Part shown: one piece after another, positions 22,417 to 34,335 of the stretch
Numbering within the stretch: position 1 is the first letter of the stretch
Layout of the letters: every line of letters begins with the position of its first letter
The notes under the pieces: generated by a model
Databases searched by the model: none
The model's input: the letters and a program-made list of their open reading frames with translations, nothing else
Told to the model about the DNA's origin: nothing
Made by a program: the position numbers and the translations under genes
Assembly (NCBI GenBank): GCA_019828595.1
Contig: JAHQRK010000012.1
Coordinates: 1,116,001-1,180,000 of the forward strand
Origin: Aphanomyces cochlioides
Taxonomy: Eukaryota; Oomycota; Saprolegniomycetes; Saprolegniales; Verrucalvaceae
Reading direction: 5' to 3'
Length of the DNA stretch: 64,000 bases

Positions 22417-23603
22417 TCTTTCCAGTGCTTTTGGCTAACTATATTTATTGATTTCCTTCGCTCTTCCTTTCGTCATCGTCTTCCTTCGCTGGTGTTCTCG
22501 GGATCTGGATAATCATGGTGCAGATTCGCAGCGACACTTGCAAGTTTGTCGTCGCCAGCTGCAAGAGGACGACGACAAATCCGATCGACGGTCATGCGTA
22601 ATTCGCTGCTCAACGTTTGTTGATCAAAATGTAAACAATATATCGCCTCTACTGTAAGTCCACTGTACGATACAGCGACAAAAAGAGCACTTACTTAGCT
22701 CAACCGTGGACTCACATCATGGAGCTCCACAGACGTTGCTTTGTGGTGTCTTTGCGCTTGGAAAGACTTGAAAACGCTCGAGTCAATGGCTGTCGACAGC
22801 CCATCGAGACGGATTGTGATGCACCAAGCATCCTGTCTGTTGCATTGTTGCACAAGGTTCAAGCGACAGACAAAGGGAGATATGACAGCCTTTTGATGGT
22901 CTCGAGCGTGTCGTTCACCATCAGCAAGAGGGGGAGAGGGCATACCACGACACTTGAAACTCTTTTGGGGGTTTTCTCTCGTTGTCGCGGTGTCGCATCG
23001 CGACCAGCTCGAGCTAGGATACATTGATCGGGTTGAACTTACTCTCGTAGAACTCACTGAGACGTTCCGATCGAGACTGAACCCAGCCACGCGTGTATCT
23101 ATTCCTCGTGGGTGAATCCATTGACACTCGGCTTGTTTGCGTTTACAAGCTGACCACAGTATCGTGATTGCATCGTCGGACGGCTCGTGGTACCTTGGGA
23201 TCCAACCTGTCAATCGTAAAGATCGTAAAGATCCACGTGGCCAGAGCACAAAGCCTGAAGTAAGATGCCCGACGGCAGGGGGATAGCTTTCCACAAAAAG
23301 TCCATGCCCTGTCTTGGCAAACGTCGTCAAAACAGCAGAGTAAATGCAGACGTTGTCGTGTGTCGATTTGAATCATCGATCTTCCCTCTGGCGCCGCGAC
23401 GAGACCCCAATTCAATGCAGCACTCCGCACACAGTGCTTGGAGCCTTTCGAGGGCTAAAGTCAGTCGTCTTGATGGCATATACCCGCTCAGGACGTGAAG
23501 AATTCGCGCGCCACGGCAACTTCGGAGCACTTGGAAATATCCAAACCAGACTTCAACGAAAAAAGTGCAGAAAAAATATTTTTGATATTTTTTCAACCAT
23601 ATC
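22417..23603. other. Region with unresolved coding-like segments
   Basis: Minus-strand pieces look partly coding. At about 23100-22870, WVQSRSERLSEFYE joins by a 33-bp GTAAGT..CCTAG interval to RAGRDATPRQREKTPKRVSS. At about 23560-23330 there is PSRRLTLALERLQALCAECC. I could not connect them into one gene with a credible start and stop, and no family is recognised. It may be one or two broken genes. Confidence 0.3.
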
Positions 23604-23802
23604 ATGATGGCCTTGGAATCTCTCAGCTCGGAGCTCGTCGTGCTCGTTGTGTTCTTGAGTGCGATCCACGTCGCGGCGCTGGTAAGTTCTCTCTGCTTTC
23701 TCTCCTGTATGTGTCTCATTTCTGTAGCTGTTTTGGGCCACACGGGCGTTCAACGAAGTGAACAGAAACAAGATCGATGCGTCGGAGAAGAAGCGAAAAT
23801 AG
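23604..23802 (+). CDS. Small single-pass membrane protein, two exons
   Basis: Exon 1 (23604-23681) and exon 2 (23728-23802) are separated by a 46-bp GTAAGT..TGTAG intron, giving 50 aa. The N-terminal half is a hydrophobic helix (LVVLVVFLSAIHVAALLFWA), and the C-terminus is a basic/polar tail ending KKRK. It resembles the small integral membrane proteins often missed by annotation, with one transmembrane segment and a short cytosolic basic tail that could be an ER-retrieval-like dilysine signal. No specific family is claimed. Reading frame, splice sites and TAG stop are clean. Confidence 0.6.
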
Positions 23803-24286
23803 GCTCTATACTCCTCCTTGCCAGCAGCGATCATGTGCTCATGGCAGTGTACATCAAAGGAACTATATAATGGCTGAAGCTTGATCGTCTTATTCACACT
23901 CCTCGCGTAAAACTCCAACACTGGCACAGTTGAGCTACAGTCTTTGCCAGATCTTTTTCAAATTTCCACATCCAAGGCTGCGTATCATGAGGCGCTGAGT
24001 TGCTGCCTTTAGCGCATTGGATCAGCAATAGATCTATCATCGTGGGGCGTCAATGAGAAGAGGAAGGTTGACGTCCAGGTTGTGCTATTCCTCATAGCAC
24101 CTTCTTTACATTTACCAATATAAATAAATCGTCTTGTATATTGTATAAATACACAATTACACTATTTAATGCTTTTCTTTATGCTGACATTTATATACAT
24201 ACATGATAAAGAGAAATACGTAATTCAATCTGTATTCATAGTTTACTCTAAATAATTATTTCCCTCAGCTATACGGATATTTCATT
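23803..24286. other. Intergenic, AT-rich
   Basis: No gene is seen. It is AT-rich between about 24100 and 24280, leading into the promoter of the next small gene. Confidence 0.5.
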
Positions 24287-24296
24287 TTATCCGGAT
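24287..24296. promoter_or_regulatory. CCGGAT palindrome upstream of small membrane gene
   Basis: TTATCCGGAT lies 34 bp upstream of the ATG at 24331. It is the same core motif as in the SWIP, RPAP1 and zinc-finger gene promoters. Confidence 0.45.
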
Positions 24297-24330
24297 TTGT
24301 CACTATGCTTCACACCTGCCGACACCCGAC

Positions 24331-24639
24331 ATGGAATTCCTCGGTGATAATCTCGATGTGGACCGCGAGCAAACCTTCATGGAAAAGCATGGCACTGCGA
24401 TTGCCATTGGCGCTTTGTTCCTCGGCTTTCTTCACTTTAGCTGGCTCGTACGTGTCGGTCTTTGAGCTCTTGTTCACGTGGTTTGTGCCTAGTTGTACTC
24501 GTCGATTAAGCCAATTTGGGACGAAATGAAAACGACGGAAGCAGAGCAAGCTGCTTTACATGCCAAAATGGCGGCGTCGGGAAAGAAAAAACCATTGATT
24601 GTTGCGAAAGACAGAGTCAAATCGAAGAAAGATCAATAG
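24331..24639 (+). CDS. Small single-pass membrane protein, two exons
   Basis: Exons 24331-24447 and 24493-24639 join across a 45-bp GTACGT..CCTAG intron, giving 87 aa. An acidic N-terminus (MEFLGDNLDVDREQTFMEKH) precedes one hydrophobic helix (AIAIGALFLGFLHFSWLLYS). A Lys-rich C-terminal tail follows (GKKKPLIVAKDRVKSKK). The layout suggests a tail-exposed single-span protein of an internal membrane; the function is unknown. Its TAG at 24637-24639 lies 8 bp from the stop codon of SWIP on the other strand, so the 3' UTRs must overlap. Confidence 0.6.
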
Positions 24640-24647
24640 AGTCGAAT

Positions 24648-27600
24648 TTAATCTTTGAAAAAGATGCGTGCACCGTTGAGCGACCAGTTGAGTAAATCGA
24701 ATTCACGGCGGTGGAGCTCAATACGTTTCGCCGTGAGTTGGAGCGTGTGGACTTCTTCCTCATCCTCAATCAATTCCGCAGTGGTTTCCTTCTTGTTCTT
24801 CTCGGCCATGGCTTGCTTGCGCGCATCACGCTCGGCTTGCTTTTGATTGTAATCAGCTTCGTCCGCTTCAAATTTACGCTCCACTTCTTCAAACCAATGT
24901 AACGAGTCAAATGCCTACATCCATCACATTACAGGATGCCTTCAATCGTTGACATACCTCGCCTTGGTTAAGAATAGCCAAGAGATAAGCCACGCCAATG
25001 GCAAATCCGTCATCCGTGAAGTAAGATTCCCGACGACGAGTGTTCTTGTACATCAAATCCTTTGCTTGGACAGTAGTTTCAATGAAATTGATCGTCAAAG
25101 CTGGTACGATTTGATAAAAGAGTTGCAAATGTTTTTGGGACGACACTGCTTGTTGGAACACTTGGACAAGCACGTGAAAGTAGTCGTTGTTTTCGCTGAA
25201 GTTGCGAGACAAGTTGTCGAGAACCGTGTCGACATTCTTGGCAGCTACAATCGTTTCTTTGGACAAACCAACCACTGAGGATTCAAATTGGAAATTGCGC
25301 TTGTTGAGGTCAGGTACAAACTTGATGGCATTGCTACAAAACGAACATCAAAAATTCAATCACAATAAAATTGTAGATCTACCTGCAGTAGTTCATTCCT
25401 GCTGAGCGAACCATGCGGACATAGCCCAGGGCATTCCCCATTTCCGTGATCAGCGTGCGGTATTGATCTAAAAATGTTCGTCCGGAATCCGACACACCAA
25501 GTTGACGAATTTCTAAAAACCTTGTGTCAGCACCAGCAATTTCTTCGAGTCAATACCTTTGTTGAAATCGAAAGCGCGTTGCCATGGGTATTTATGATCT
25601 TGGGTTTCCGTCTTGTGATTTTTGTACCATCGGACTTCACGCTTGAGAAAACTCTTGATATAGTCATCAAAGAGAAATTGTGAAAATATGTCAAACTTCT
25701 TGTTCAGATATTGGTACGTGAAGTTGACCGTAGTGTTCATAATACCCATGCCATGTGTGCGAATACTACTAGCGATCGAATGAATCGAAATGGCGTTGAG
25801 ATGACGAGAGCCCTTGTCGCTTCGTCGCTCGAGAAAGAACTGCTGGTTTAGATTGTAATTGTAGCGACTCACAAAAATGTGGATGTTGCGCATGATTTGC
25901 AAAATATCCAAGCCTTGGTCCAAACTTCCCATCGGTAAATGGTTCTCAGCCAAATGAAGCCCATATTTATCATTGGCTAGTTGCCGCATCTCGCCATACC
26001 TACAATAATTTGAATACACATGAAATTTGCACTGCCCTACGTTTTCCAGTCGTGCAAAGCAACCGTCGTCAAGTTATAAAATGTAGACTCCAAGTAATGG
26101 GTAACGCGATCTCGCAAATCAATGCTCTTTCCCCAAATTCGGATGGGCCGCAAATCCATGTAATAATGCAACACCTTTGAGAGCACAATGAGAAAAAAAA
26201 GTTCAGCTGACAATCAATGTACCTTGAAATCAGTATTGTTGATAGGATTTGGTGTTTCCATGTGGTCCAAATGAACAGAATGCACATGTAAACGCAAATC
26301 GTTTTCAATGTCCATACAGAGAGGATTAACTAATTCTTCTTCGACAACCTCTTCAATAAATGCAGCATACGCGCCAACATAGTACGCTATTGCGTTTTCT
26401 TCATGGCCAGCCATCTTCAGAACTTTGACTGCATCGAGGAACCCAGCCAACTAAGAAAAGAAATTAAAATCGTGTTGTATCGATGGCTAGCAGTACCACA
26501 TATTGCATTCGATTGGCATTTTCGGGCACCGAATACATGTCTTGCATGAACAGAGCCAAGAGTTCACGACTCCAGTACAAAAAGGAGCAGTCGGTTGCAA
26601 GACGAATCTTACGTTGGAAATCACACAGCACTTGTAACTTCCACACCAATTTCAGCGCTTCGGCTGGAGGTGGTGCGGAATTTTTCTTTCCATCATCGGG
26701 TAAGCCATCTGAAATCAATGCGATTTGAATTGCCAATGATAGCACAGTTAAGCGAGTATATGAAAACGATTCACCACTGTGTAAAATGTCCTCCACCACG
26801 GACACAGCGGCTAAAACGTCCAACTTCGTATCATCAAAGCGCTTGCTTGCTTCTAATTTCGCCTTAATTGGTCGGAAGAACATCGTCAAAGAGTGTGCAA
26901 CTTGACTACATTTTCGTTTGAGTATAATCTCGCCCGAATATATCCGTACCGCAAGATAAGGGCTGCACTTTCAGCCAAGATAGGATTCTTCCGAGCGAGC
27001 ATGAATTCAATTGCTTTGTTCATTTCAATACAGTGATACAAAGGTCGCAAAATGCGTTTGGGCATGGGAATGCTCAAATGTAAGTGCAGTTGCAATAAAG
27101 TTTGCATCATTGTTTGGATTCGCTTCGCCAAAATTAATCCCTTGACAATGAGATTTCCTCGGATTCTATAAAACAGTTGAAGGAACTCCTGAAAAGAGCA
27201 AAAATGTACCCCAAAATACGCGCCGTGTCGCCTCCTCCGCGAGAACTCAGTTGGAAAAATGATTCAAAGCGCACGAGCCACGCTCTAACTTCACTTTGAA
27301 CATGGGCTACGTCGTCTTCAAACACTTCGTCGAATTTAGCTACAAAATTATTATTTAGTCAAGAGTGTTTCGAGAAGCGCATACCCAAGTAATCTCGTCG
27401 AGCTTGAACCACATCTACTGGTTGCGCCGTCTTGGATTGCAATGGTGCGTACTTCAAGAGGAATTCAGGAAGATACCAGCTCAACCGTCCACACAAAACG
27501 ACGACGGGAGCTTTCTGTTGAAGTTGCCACAGCTTATCATAGAGAGCAATATCTGGCAAAACATTCGAGGGCAACAATTTTCGAAATACGACGTATAAGC

Positions 27601-29257
27601 CTGCCGTTCCCACGAGTTGAATTCTCTCCGTTCTAACATTTCAATAAGAAAATCCAGCTTTCAAACTTTCATACGTTTCTGATGGAGTGCTTAGAGCTTC
27701 TTCAATTTGTTGGATTCGAGTCGTCAAACAGTGAAAGAATTCGTCGAGAAATACTCGATTGTTGCGAACGTCAATTTTGTTTTCCTGTTCTTCGCCTTCA
27801 GATTCTAATGCAAAAATGAAATCATTTTGTAAATTGAAACTTCTTTGTACCGCTATCTTCGTAGCTGAACGTGGTTTCAAAATCTTGTTCGATACAAGTT
27901 TGGAAAACTTTGGCACCTAGGAGACATTAATGAGTTAGAATAAAAGGAAAATGATTCAGATACCCATGAATGTGCCGTCTAGATTGACCAACAAGCGCTC
28001 AAACGCTTTGACTTTTTCAACCGTCACATTATAACGCGCAGGATCTGCTCGGACATACTGCATCATGCGCTTGTATTTATCCCAAGCGGTCACGATATTG
28101 GGGTTGTCCAGGACAAGTAAGTCCAGAGTAATCAATATCTCCAACACTTGAGCAAATGCGTCAAATACAGACGTCAAGTGAACATGCTTGAAGGTAGACT
28201 TCCACAGTTTCTGAAAGCTTTGGTACAGCGAAGCGAGTTGATGGACTAAATTGGCCGCAATGGCGTTGCATCGATCCACGAAGTTCGAAATATCCTACGA
28301 CACTGTGGTCAGAGAATTGAGATAAGTCTTCATTTACTTGGAAAAACGGCAACATACGCCCAATGTGGACTTCATCCTCACCAGGCTTTACTTCGCCTTT
28401 TTCCCCATGCTTGGCTTGTCCAAACATAATGAGAGCAGGGTAAAAGTTGTCTTCGACGGTCACTTTGAGCTCAGAAATCTCATCGCAAAGCACCGCGAAG
28501 ACAGTCAAGACTTTGTTGAAAAGTTCGTTGTCCGTGCGGATCAAGTCTTGTACATCAACACGCTCAGCGGGATGCAAATGAATTTGAATTGGATCAGCCT
28601 AGCGAAAATTAGTAAAAGTATGGTAAAACATCGATTACCCAGTAGCCCCAGACTTCAGACATGGCAGCAGATAATGCATCTTCAATTTCCTTCAATTTTG
28701 ACTACTCAGAATGGTCAAGTCAGTCGTTCGGGGATTAGTTCTACTGTATGCTCGTTGACGATGTCGAGACCTTTTTGAAGTTGTTCTCGAATCGGTTGAT
28801 CATTCGCATCAAAATCTGTAAACGGGGAGACAAACTGATAGTCCTCTTCATCAATAACGTCCAAGTTTGGAGTTTTTGAAGTAACCAAAGTAGAGGCGCG
28901 CAATTCGGACGCCTGAGCGCTTTTTCGACTCGACGCTCGACTTGCGATTGATACTCGGGAATCGGATCGTTCGCGATTGCTCATCATGGATGCTCGCGAG
29001 TCAAAGCGATCAAGGCGCGTTGAATCGGCCCACGACGCGCGCGAATCAAATCGCGGCCTCTCTTTTCGGCGACGCGATCCAGCTTCACTCAAGTTGTCTG
29101 ACAATCCATCACTGTCGTCATCCGACGCAACAGAACTTTTCTCTGAAGGAGCTCGTTGAGATCCTCGGCTAGGTGGGGGTGCATTACTAGACGGGGGTGG
29201 CGGCGCTGCGGATGAACTCGGCTCGGGAGCGTCGGTCTTTCCTCTCCGAGAGCTCAT
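24648..29257 (-). CDS. WASHC4: WASH complex subunit SWIP (WASHC4/KIAA1033 homologue), many exons
   Basis: SWIP is a scaffold of the WASH complex, which activates Arp2/3 on endosomes for cargo sorting. The gene runs from the ATG at 29257 to the TAA at 24648, with more than ten introns of ~40-60 bp. Examples are 28702-28744, 28599-28638, 28295-28337, 25334-25382 and 24915-24957; all are GT..AG and keep the frame. Diagnostic segments are IGRMLPFFQ then [107 protein letters not shown], and [13 protein letters not shown] at the C-terminus. A Ser-rich, probably disordered N-terminus (~110 aa) precedes the conserved part. No frameshift was found in the exons checked. Several CCGGATAA palindromes lie just upstream. 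Confidence 0.9.
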
Positions 29258-29280
29258 CTTGCAAAAAGTGAGCTACGCAA

Positions 29281-29372
29281 TTATCCGGATGGGACAAGAA
29301 TTGCAGCTTATCCGAATACAAGCATTTCTCCGGATAAATTATCCGGTTTTGTAAATGTATGTGTCCGGATAA
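29281..29372. promoter_or_regulatory. CCGGATAA palindrome cluster in the SWIP promoter
   Basis: Within 92 bp upstream of the SWIP ATG (29257, minus) there are TTATCCGGAT (29281), a near match TTATCCGAATA (~29308), TCCGGATAAATTATCCGG (29329-29346) and TCCGGATAAG (29363). Such density of a palindromic 8-mer argues for bound sites of a transcription factor. No oomycete factor with this site is known to me. Confidence 0.5.
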
Positions 29373-29904
29373 GATCCTGACAGGCACGCCGACACAAACC
29401 ACTTCGTCAACTTACTGTTAATTTTCCACTCAACGAGATCTTAGAGAACTCCATCCGAGTATTGCCTCGACCTGCTATGTCCTAGCAGGTCGCAATAAAT
29501 TTTGCAAGCAGCTTGGACGTGTAAATAGATTAAATGAAACGAGTTTTTGAACGAGTCGGCTGAAAGGGCTGGAGCTGTCAAGTCGGCGTTTCGAGCTTAC
29601 GCCGTGATGGAAAGAAATATTCCTGCTCGAGTGCATTTATCGCTGAACAGACATGAATATTGATGCAAAAAAACGATAAAGATATCACTCGATAAGCACG
29701 CACTGCGTCTCTGAGTGGTTGAGGATTCAACGGACAAGAAGTACATCGAATACGATTAACGTAGCTCAAAAGAGAAGTTCCAACTGTAATAGGAAGCGCA
29801 AGGTGTCTAAGCTGATGATCTAAATGATAAATAAAGATGTAGCACTGAAAATAATCAAAAGTGAATTTATGCAGCAAATTTATACAACGTAGCATAGTCA
29901 TGTT
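29373..29904. other. Intergenic spacer
   Basis: It lies between the SWIP promoter and the 3' end of the next minus-strand gene. Open frames exist (for example minus 29578-29901) but show no family or splice support. Confidence 0.45.
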
Positions 29905-30620
29905 TTATTCAGACAACAACCCAAAAGTTTCCTCCAACGAGATCATCTCTGGCGAGATTACATCTTTGGTACGCGATATCCGATGCATCGTCGTGACTTT
30001 CTTTAATGTCTTCGAGCTCAAAAATGTATAACTGATAGGTTTGACAAGTTGACCTGGAGGATGAAGTCTAAAAATAGCTTCGAGTCTGATTGGTTGATGA
30101 GATCACTGCTCCTTTTCGCATTTTCAAACTTACTGGAAGAATCCTTCATGGTTTGAATGACCACGTTCATTTCCCACATCGTTGTAACGCCTTGCGGCGT
30201 CTTGTTGACTTTCCAATGCTGCCAACAGTATACGTAACGTTATTACCAAGTCGTAGATACTGGAGGCGATCCTTTCAACAAGACATGCATTGGCAGCCTT
30301 GTGCTTCTATCTCTACGTGCTGTTGGATCTGGACAACATTGGGCACCACTTTCATGACTTGGAAGGAATTTCTCTCTACCCAAAAATAGAGGGACGCACA
30401 TTGCCCTCTTCGAAACGACGAAACTATTCGTTGTATCCTTGGATTGATGACGCCACGCTTGTGTCAAATGAAAGCGGCACTAGTCAAATTACAAAATCCT
30501 ATCCCCTGCGAGAAAATCATGTGGAATTTGGCCAAAGCATCAAGTTCATAATGCCACTCATGCGGACTTCGATGGCAAGACCGAGACGATTTCGTATTGC
30601 AGAAATGGCCACTGTTTAGT
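29905..30620 (-). CDS. Uncharacterised intron-rich gene (C-terminal part resolved)
   Basis: The last exons are clear. One, ending at about 30261, carries LPMHVLLKGSPP. A 42-bp intron (30260-30219, GTATCT..GGCAG) follows, then exon 30218-30054 (exactly 55 codons: HWKVNKTPQGVTTMWEMNVV, MKDSSSKFENAKRSSDLINQ). A 53-bp intron (30053-30001) leads to exon 30000-29905 (KVTTMHRISRTKDVISPEMI to TAA). The upstream exons and start codon are not resolved; the coding signal fades near 30600. Strong splice logic says it is a real gene. I do not recognise the family. Confidence 0.5.
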
Positions 30621-30691
30621 GCTTAACTTTTGACTAGATTCCGTGCTGTTTTTAAAGCAATGCCAATCTCCAATTTAGTCGCTGTGGGAGG

Positions 30692-33600
30692 CTACACGAG
30701 ATAGGTTGAGAGTTGGTCCTTGTATGGAATGAAATCAGGTAGACTCAACAAATGCCGGAGCATTTCCTGGGTGGTTTCGTTCGTTGGATTTTGGACGACG
30801 TCATCGACGAGCTGGGAGGAGGCTTTTTGCAGCATTTGACGCAGCATTGTTTGTTTTCTGGAGGCAGTCAACGAACCAGAAAAGCAAAAGTGGCCCACGT
30901 GATGAATCACCATGCGATACATACTCGTTCCTTTTTCGGCTGTCAATTGCGACCGCAGTAGACTTTCCATGAACGCGTTCAAGAGCGTATCTTCGACAAC
31001 ATACGACGACGTCAAGTCACAGACAGTCTATGCAACAATACATTGGCTGAAAGAGACATGGCGATAATTTACCTGGAGTAAATGTAAACATTGGTATTGT
31101 GCCACTTGATTCCAGAGCGCAACGCGAGTTTCGAGGGGAATTGAGCTTGGTTGGAGATACATCGTCAAAATCCAAGCAAGGCCAATGTCACCAAAGGATG
31201 TATTGCAAAAGACATCAACAAGAGAGGAAATGAAATTTGCCACGGATTGCTGCTGCATGGATGCAATGCTCTCAGTGGTCGTCATGAGTTGACTCATGTC
31301 TGTTGCTTCAATATATTTTTGAACGAGCGGATGAAGCTCATTGTGTGTATCCCGAAAGCTTTCTGCTTCCCACAAGTAAACATGTGCCAAGTAGACGATT
31401 TTTTCAGTGCCAGGAACCGTGGCTAAGACCTCAGGTTGCCTACAATTTTCCATAAGAAGATCATTTCAACTCCTCCGGCTGTACGTGGCTTCAATGTCGG
31501 CGAGGAATGCCAACAGGTGCTTCAAAACAATTGTTTCTTGCTTGGTTTCCATGGAATGCAGTCGTGAAAAAAGCGTAAATACCCACGACACGGAAATAGG
31601 ACCCTTTGGGAAGTCCTGCCCATGCTCCGGGAAAATTGTGTGGCAGCTTGTCCACGTGCACGGAAGCAATGGAGACAAGAGCGCAAGGTAGATAGCCTCC
31701 AGTGATGCATTTTGAAAAACACTCGCCAGTAATTGCTTGACGATCACATGTTGACCTGGCAGCGTCTGTCGGACGAGCGGATAAGCGACAGATTGGATCC
31801 AACAACGCAATCGAGCATTTTCTTGATAGTGTCGAGTCAAAAATTTCAACAAGCTTGCTTTTGTAGCCATTGCTTCATCCTCCAGGGTCGGAATATATGT
31901 TTCTAGGAAGGCGAGAACACTGCCAATATCAACTACAACGCAGAATTTAGCATTCAACGGAGATGGAATGTACCTGTCAGCGATGGATGAGGGTTCGCCA
32001 GGACAACATCGAAAAGACCAACCATTTCTCGAATCTCATCATGGGATAGCGTGGATTCAAGACGCAAAGACGGCCAAATGTCGACAAAACGATCGACTTC
32101 TAATGCAGTCGATTGGAAATGCAAAGGATACACTGTTTTGAGGAACGCCAACGTGTGGGCACTCTTGCGTTGGCTAGCTTGGTTAAGGAAAAATGGAAGA
32201 AATGCCATAGATTCTGGTGTCGCCAAGTGAATCATAGCATCCAAGATAGCGTCTTGCATGACTTCAGGCCACGGCTCAAGTGGCACCGAGTCAATCGACT
32301 GGGTGAGCGATTGAGCAGAGTACCCACACAGTAGTGGAAAGAGGTACGTGACACTATTTTGATCGATTTGATACGACAAGCAGACACGCCACACGCGCAT
32401 TGTCAGCACCTGAAACAAATTTACAATAAATTTCAAAGACTTAGGGCTACCTGCAGTGGCAAGAGAGCGGAGTGACGCATGGCTAGGAACACTTTGGTCG
32501 ATGCCAGCACTTGTTCGTCGTGGAAGTGCTGGGCATGGACTTTGTCAGCTTGACACAGTCGAAGAATCCACAACAATGCCTTGGCTACCACCTAAAGAGA
32601 TTTCAGTCACTTATACAAGTGAAAGCCTCAAATTACCTCTTGGTTGCGAATTAATGAGTCTACTGAATCGACCGACAATAAAGAATTCAAGATGGTTGAA
32701 ATGTTGGTGCTCTCCATGATATGAGCTGCCGCTCTACAGATCAAGTCTCGATAAAAGTTAAAAGAAGTCCTTGGAATACCGTCTGGAATGCATTGAGATA
32801 GCAACGGCGATATCAAGGAGTTGAAGTTGTCCATCCTTCTGACGGTGCACGAGTTCACTACGGACAAAGTTGAGCAATTGGCAATGCAATCTCATAGAAG
32901 TACATCAATCGTGAGCCGAATTGCGTCATACAAAGCGCTTGAATTGGATCGGCGATTTCAGTCACATTGGTCACTTCCTCAGTGTCAATATACTCGACGA
33001 CGTGGACTTCGCCTACTTTCTTCATAAGCAAAGCAATGTGAATGGTCGACTAGCCTTGGGCGTTTACAGGTGAGAACGAAACAGAGTCCAGTTGCACGGC
33101 CAATGAACTTTGTACCAAGCAGGCATGGAGAAGATCAACACCAGCCAAGAGCACTGACTGGTTTGATTCTTCACAAGCACTACGAGCTACCAAGGCAATC
33201 GCTGTAGTTGGCGCAGTCGTCTATAGCATTTAAGCTGAACGAGTATCACAAGATGCTACCCTCTGTCGAAGAGTTTTCGCAAGTACACGCAATGCCATGG
33301 ATCGTTGAGAGCTCACTTGACTTCGTGCAAGCATTAAAAGTTCTTCAGTTGTGTAGCTTAGCGAGGAATTCAGTGATTTTGAAGGTGAAACTAGAGATCG
33401 TACCCAGCCAGCTCTGGTGATAAGCCATGATGAAATAGGCCAGAGTGCAATGGAACAGTATCAGCGGTAGCTTTGATGATTTTGCCGTCCAAGTCCAGTC
33501 GAACGTCGTCTCCCTTGGCTGATGGAGCTTCTGGGAGTGGCATCATCCATTCGTGCTTGAGACGTTCATCCTCGGGTAACTTATTCACAGCTTCGCGCAG

Positions 33601-34212
33601 AGATTCGTCATCTTTAGGAGCTTGCAGCGAAAGTTCTTCAGGAGGAAGGATAGATTGGCCGGGTTGAATCGCAGGACGTGCTGGTACTGGTAACGGTGTT
33701 GAACTTGGTGGAACTAATGAAGGTGTAGAGCTTGACGGTGCAGGAGACGGTGACGCTGTGGAAGATTTTCCTCGATTGCGAAACATTTCAAGGATTTCAG
33801 GAGGCAAAGAAGCTTGGAGTTCAGCTTGGGCCTTTTTAATCTCATCCAACGACATCTTTGCAATGGCAGCATTGTTGTCTTCCTGAATATCTTTGGGAAT
33901 CGCAGATGAGCTTGATGCTGGAGCAGCTGGGGTTGTTTGTTGGCGACGTCTTCCAAAAACGCTAGTTTTCTTTGTTGATGGAAATCCTCCTGCGGTAGGT
34001 TGTGTGGACGACATGGGCAATGGTCGTGTGGGTGTCCTCTCCACCACAACAGATCGAACGACTGAGGATGGCGTTGGAAGCGAAGATGCCGGTGTTTCTT
34101 CGGACAGTTTGGTTGATTTTTTGGAGTGAAGCTTAACTGAAGAAGCCTTGCCGCTCTGCATAAACTTCTCTTGCTCTTCCAAGAGCAGCGCCAATTCCGC
34201 GTCCATGTCCAT
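30692..34212 (-). CDS. RPAP1: RNA polymerase II-associated protein 1 (RPAP1) homologue
   Basis: RPAP1 helps assemble and import RNA polymerase II. The ATG at 34212 (MDMDAELALLLEEQEKFMQS) is preferred over the upstream in-frame ATG at 34332, whose extra codons are promoter-like CCGGATAA DNA. After a Ser/Pro-rich stretch comes the RPAP1 N-terminal motif (IAKMSLDEIKKAQAELQ, LPPEILEMFRNRG) and then the C-terminal signature (RLDLDGKIIK, HSGLFHHGLSPELAG). A short intron (~33407-33361) joins this to YTTEELLMLARSQVSSQRSM. Further exons down to the stop at 30692 are helical-repeat-like (for example LPFFLNQASQRKSAHTLAFL), as in the long alpha-solenoid of RPAP1. Introns are 40-60 bp. I did not resolve every exon between 32400 and 33360. 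Confidence 0.8.
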
Positions 34213-34250
34213 CGCAGCGCTTCGGTTCAAATCCAATTGACGCAAATTAA

Positions 34251-34298
34251 CCGGAATGTTCCGGATAATATCCGGGTAAATCCGTGATTCCGGATAAA
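34251..34298. promoter_or_regulatory. CCGGATAA palindromes between RPAP1 and a divergent small gene
   Basis: CCGGAA (34251), TTCCGGATAATATCCGG (34259-34275) and TTCCGGATAAA (~34288) lie 40-90 bp upstream of the RPAP1 ATG. They are also just upstream of the plus-strand gene starting near 34336, so they may serve both. Confidence 0.5.
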
Positions 34299-34335
34299 TC
34301 GACTTGGCCAAATTCGTCGACCGAACGCGCAATCA

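Noticed and set aside
34213..34332. RPAP1 start at the upstream ATG (34332)
   Set aside because: The extra 40 codons translate promoter-like CCGGATAA repeats; the MDMDAELALLLEEQ start matches the family better.
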